This document shows positions 60,101 to 64,000 of a DNA stretch of 64,000 bases, piece by piece. The notes beneath the pieces are model-generated. The model was not told the DNA's origin. It did no database searches and saw nothing but the letters and a program-made list of their open reading frames with translations. Source of the stretch: Elmis aenea. Its lineage: Eukaryota > Arthropoda > Insecta > Coleoptera > Elmidae. The DNA lies in NCBI GenBank assembly GCA_947652605.1, contig OX393577.1, forward strand, positions 55,948,108-56,012,107, in the 5' to 3' direction. Position numbers and translations under genes: made by a program. Position 1 is the stretch's first letter, and the number at the start of each line of letters is the position of its first letter.

Positions 60101-62450
60101 AGATTTAAATAACAACTGAACATTTAAGAAACAAGTAATCGGTTTTCTTAACGTAAAATGAATGAATAACATGGTTTTAGTAATTAATAGCAAATATTCA
60201 GTTATTTAGTTAAAGTTGTCTTTCATTTGTTGTGGTTATTTCCATGCATATTTAGTAAAAGGTAAGGTACACATAACTTTTATTTGTTTCCAGCTATTTA
60301 TAGGATGCAGAAATTAACAACAAATACATCCAGGGACTGTAGTCGCACTAACAGCAACAGATAATTTAATTAATACCTTTTTGAGCACGAGAAACCTCTG
60401 TACTTTCACTAACTCTCCGTTCAACCAGTGTGTAATATATGTGGTTTGTTTACAAACATTACTGTATATTTTAACGTTAATGACCCAGACAAAGAACAGC
60501 GAAGGGTACTTAAACCATTTAGCATGACCCCGAACTTCACAAAGATTTTAAATTGAATTGAAACAGTGGTTTTAGAAATACAGACGTGAAATTCAAAAAT
60601 TTCGTTTGTTGTTAAATAAAACTAATTTACGTTTACTTTGTTCTATGTACTTACACATTAATAACACACATTTTTGTGAATGAATCTTATGCTGTTAGGT
60701 AATAAAATGGTTTTAATTTATGAAAACGTTAAAGCTAATTAATGTTGGATTACAAAAATAATATTGTTTGTAAAAATAATGCAATTATTTTTAAATTCTA
60801 TTTATTTTGTGAAAATAATTTTGGACATTGCTTGTTAAAAACACATCATCTAGTTGTTTCAGCAAAATTAAATAATAAAAATAAAAATTAAGTATTCTTG
60901 TCGTATAGATGAAACATTTTAGATATCATTACCGTATTGAATATTTAATTTATTTTTTAACTAATGCTAACCAACCTCATACGCTATTAAATGGTGGAAA
61001 ATTTGGCATTCGTAAAAACATATTTTGAATTTTGATGTATGTTAAACAGTCGTTATTCAATTTGTTTCCCCAAATGGTACAAGTATGGCTTAAATTCAAA
61101 ATCTATTTTCTTTAGTAAATATTTTAGTTCTGTTAATTAACAAATTTTTTTCCCCATGTTGAAACTAGAATCTCAAACCTAGCGTCCTTGCAAAAACTGT
61201 TTATCTATTTATTTTTATTTTCGGCGATACACCTGGAGGACGCTAGCGGCACACTAGTGTGCCGCGGCACACAGGTTGAACAACATTGAACATTGATAGG
61301 TGCTCAACTTTTTTAAGTAACGCTATTTGGAGCGTTGACGGTAGTATTTTCAGTAGTAATGTGGTAGTAATATACAAAAGCGCATTGAAAATTATCGATA
61401 ATTTTTGGTAAATATGCCCGAATGCAAGTTGAGCTGAAAAAAACACGAGTGCGTGAAGTTCACGAGTGATTTTTTGTGATTCAACTTGCACGAGTGAAGA
61501 AGATTTGTCAAAATTATAGATTATTTGCAATGCACGAGTTATATTTTGTCAAAAAATTTCCTTCACCTAACTTACCTGTCAAATTAAATGTAAATTATGT
61601 CAAATTTTACGAGTACTGTCAGAGTGGTGCATCAGGGGTGTGGTTTAATCTATATTAAAGTAACGCTACTGGTCGCCGAAATTCGTCAAAAAATTATCAA
61701 GACTAAAATATTTAATTCCCTCTCCAAATTGATATTTACGACCTATCACAAACTCAGACCAATGAACGTATGAAAATCTGTTCATTTCGAAAAGGATATT
61801 ATCAGTGTATGATTATGTTTATTGGTCGTTTCTAGGAAATCTGAGTTTGTTATTGGCCGAAAACGCAAATTTGACAGGAGGATCAACATCTGAGAGAGGA
61901 AGTAAAATTATTACAGTGTAATAATGCTCCTATTGATAGTCTCTATAAGATTTAAGATTAAGGATTGGTTGAAAACGCAAATTTGACAGGTGAAGGAAAT
62001 TTTCGAATATATTTTTGTAGCATTTTTAAATTAAAGTTAACCAAATAAATTTTTTGTTCATTCAGTATAATCCGACATAATAGATAAGTGTTTTTATGAA
62101 GCAGGAATATTTTATTGGCCGAGGCTTTTTTTTCAAATAAAACAATATTCTTACTAATAAAAATAAGATTCATTAAACATTTTTTTTTTAAGAAAATTCC
62201 TAGTCCAAGTGCCCAACTTGTCTCTTTAACAGTGCAATTTTATTTATTTCTAGCACTTACATTAGAAATACTTTAAAAAAATAATATTTACTTAAGCTTC
62301 TTTGTATTAATAATTAATCATTTAAATAGTCAAATCATTATCAAAAAATACTTACTGTAGAGCCGGTTCTATGGATTTTTTCTGAGGTGCTGCTGGTTCA
62401 ATCGCCTTACTTATTACTAGTGCTATGTTTAAAATTACCCCGAAGGTAAC
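57147..62450 (-). CDS. Secreted Trp/Lys-rich repeat protein with His-rich block (first exon not found)
   Basis: Not a named family to me. Two exons are supported: 62450-62356 (VTFGVILNIALVISKA, the hydrophobic core of a signal peptide, then EPAAPQKKSIEPAL) and 58410-57147, joined in phase 2 to read ALQPAEKRVGYDYSD. The two give 452 residues. A start exon of a few codons must lie upstream; I could not place it. After a Gly/His/Asp-rich stretch come 24-residue units of type IKVPAWKEIQVPDWKKIWKP. A His spacer (GDHFLGKDHHGNEYTAHD) follows, then four units of type KKLEWKEAWKQIWRTEKKQI at residues 259, 283, 307 and 331. A block with dozens of His, Asp and Glu (about 375-415) and a Ser/Gln tail close the protein. 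Trp and Lys dominate. A cuticle or cross-linked matrix role, possibly metal-binding, is inference. Confidence 0.8.
58845..58939. repeat. Hairpin with 25-bp arms
   Basis: TATAAGTTGTTTCCGGGTTG (58845 on) faces CAACTTATA-ending arm 58915-58939 with one mismatch. The loop is about 45 nt and contains GACGAAACGTCG. It abuts the repeat end at 58940. Confidence 0.8.
58940..59566. repeat. Half foldback, left arm only
   Basis: It starts CAGGGTGATTGAAATTCGAG TTTAAGCATGGGGATCTCGC and follows the 6912 family to about 59566. The opposing arm is missing. It lies in the intron of the Trp/Lys-rich gene. Confidence 0.75.
59567..62355. other. Intron of the Trp/Lys-rich gene, no further exon seen
   Basis: AT-rich. 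A short palindromic block CGGCACACTAGTGTGCCG at 61247-61264 followed by CGGCACACAGGTTGAACAAC looks like a hAT end. TTTGACAGG-containing blocks recur at 61573, 61870 and 61982. Confidence 0.4.
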
Positions 62451-63339
62451 CTGCAAAACAACAAAGAAATTTATAATGGTATTAAACTTACGCAACACTC
62501 ATTATAAATACATTTACATTCAACAACCGCCGGTGAAATTGTACGGAAAATTAAACAGGTAATTAATTGCACAACGAAAAAGGAATATTATTGCATCGAT
62601 GCAGACGAACGTGTTCTATCGTTTAGCATGCAAACATTTTCTGATCAAGTTCAATAACTGCTTTCTCTGAGTGAAACAGCAAGACCCTAAATGGGTCAAC
62701 GTAATGCGAGAATAAATATTACGATACAGACAATGTTAATTGCTCTCTATTGGTAAAATAATGACAAATAAGTTTTTGTCAAAATAGCAACAAAGGTTAA
62801 GTTGGTAAAGCGTTTAATAAAAACAAAAGTTTAGTCTTGTTTCGGAAATTCGATTTAAATATTAATAAAGTGACGAATTAAAGTTACAAAATTGAATAAG
62901 TGCTTAAAAATATTTTGGAATATTTTAAATTTAAGGATCCTCAAAGGGAATTTAAGCATTTACAATGAGATCTTAGAACTGCTAATTTGAATGACTAAAG
63001 TTGAAATTAAAGTGCCATAATTAAACCAATTAAGTATTAAAAATCTATCGTAGTGTGCCCATTAAAAAACAATTTATTATTACAAATATATAAAAATTAT
63101 AGAAAAAACGTTTAATAAATAAGCTAAAAATGTTATTTTTTTTTCATATGAGCCGTTTATTTTGAAACTGGCTAGTAACTTTTAGCAAAAAATGGGTTAA
63201 AGGTAAAGGCAATTTGTTTTTTTTTAAATCTTTAAACAATTTACTTGCAATTTCTTTCAAAATAATTACTATTTTCCTTAACAGAAATTTTATTGGTAAA
63301 CAGAAGTGCAAATAAATTTGTTTTAAAAATGGCTATGAT
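62451..63339. other. Upstream of the last visible exon of the Trp/Lys-rich gene
   Basis: The missing start exon should lie here or beyond the window. No ATG with a suitable donor keeps the frame: the tempting ATGAGTGTTGC before GTAAGT leads to a stop. Confidence 0.4.
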
Positions 63340-64000
63340 GGATGGGACTTAAAAATATATGAAGAATGAAAAAGGGTATAGATCTGAAAATTTGGTTATG
63401 ACAATAATGCCATCTAATCTGTTTATTGAATATATTTTCAATATGGCGACACTTCCGGAAATACCGGAAGTTGACGTCTACTTTCTTATTTCGAATACAA
63501 TGGTTTATTTTTTATTGTATTTTTGGATTTAAAACGTTATTTTAGAGGGACTTTTATTAGCATTTCCCATACCTAAGTGCAGTCGTTTTCTAGATTTTTG
63601 GACTTTTTTGAGAATTTTTTGATTTTCATCGTGATGCTTTAATATTATCTAACGCCGCCATTTTTGAAGAAAAAACGCTTAAATTTAGACCATGCCTAGA
63701 AGAAACCTTGGAGTACATCCTGGAATTTTTGCAATCGATGCATTGCTTACAGGATGTCCAAAATTTAATTTTCTTTTAATACAACTTCAGACCACTAAAA
63801 CTCACGATGAAAATCAAACAATTTTCAAAAAAATAACTTACGTATAAGAAATGCTTATAAAAGTCCCTTTAAAATAACGTTTTAAATCCAGAAATGCTAT
63901 AAAAAATAGACCATTGTGTTTGAAATAAGAAAGTAGACGTCAACTTCCGGTATTTCCGGAAGTGTCGCCATATTGAAAATATTTTCAATAAACAGATCAG
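63340..64000. mobile_element. Palindromic repeat running off the window end
   Basis: CAATATGGCGACACTTCCGG and ATACCGGAAGTTGACGTCTA at 63438-63480 reappear as their complements at 63928-63976. The centre is near 63800. The copy at 31318 has one arm only. Confidence 0.85.

Noticed and set aside
59957..60193. 78-codon frame (-) in the intron of the Trp/Lys-rich gene
   Set aside because: No motif, no signal of splicing, and AT-rich composition; no support as an exon.
62476..62491. ATGAGTGTTGC followed by a good donor as first exon of the Trp/Lys-rich gene
   Set aside because: Joining it to the exon at 62450 gives a stop within six codons.

Overview
The window is nuclear DNA from an insect: AT-rich, intron-bearing genes with GT-AG introns, buried in DNA transposons. 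The genes present (a tyramine/dopamine beta-hydroxylase family enzyme, two insect-allergen-repeat 'G12' gut proteins, Trp-rich secreted proteins) are arthropod-type. A beetle is my best guess, but that is inference from gene content and repeat style. All spliced models were built by hand from splice sites and codon phase and need RNA evidence.

Layout. (1) 1-6411 (+): the last four exons of a Tbh/DBH-family copper monooxygenase. Its introns hold a foldback element with a LINE fragment inside and a nearly intact 2.5 kb piggyBac. (2) 10516-10588: tRNA-Arg(CCT) with a Pol III stop. (3) 11670-10708 (-): COX19 followed after 3 nt by PPCDC (phosphopantothenoylcysteine decarboxylase), an apparent two-cistron unit. 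(4) 30451-14355 (-): a TPX2 spindle-assembly factor, 10 exons and 529 aa, with an Aurora-A-binding-like N-terminus. Its introns carry a DD82E Tc1/mariner-group element, stacked hAT elements and an old piggyBac hosting a Tigger/pogo derivative. (5) 33210-38625 (+): a four-exon, 93-aa secreted Trp-rich protein; a Helitron sits in its last intron. (6) 45175-42441 and 51179-50129 (-): two G12/Bla g 1-type paralogues, the first with a mariner in its only intron, separated by a foldback hosting a second piggyBac and by a deleted PIF/Harbinger element. (7) 62450-57147 (-): a large secreted Trp/Lys-rich repeat protein with 24-residue periods and a His-rich block. It shares exon phases with the 93-aa protein, suggesting one family.

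The rest is mainly palindromic foldback elements (0.5-2 kb) with ends of the type TA-CAGGGTG...CACCCTG-TA, several nested in one another, plus short hAT and Harbinger MITEs with readable target-site duplications.

Functionally the host genes are unrelated: octopamine/noradrenaline-type amine synthesis, translation (tRNA), cytochrome oxidase assembly with CoA synthesis, spindle assembly, gut lumen or microvillar protein, and probable cuticle or extracellular matrix. No prokaryotic-type operon, CRISPR array or integrated virus was seen.
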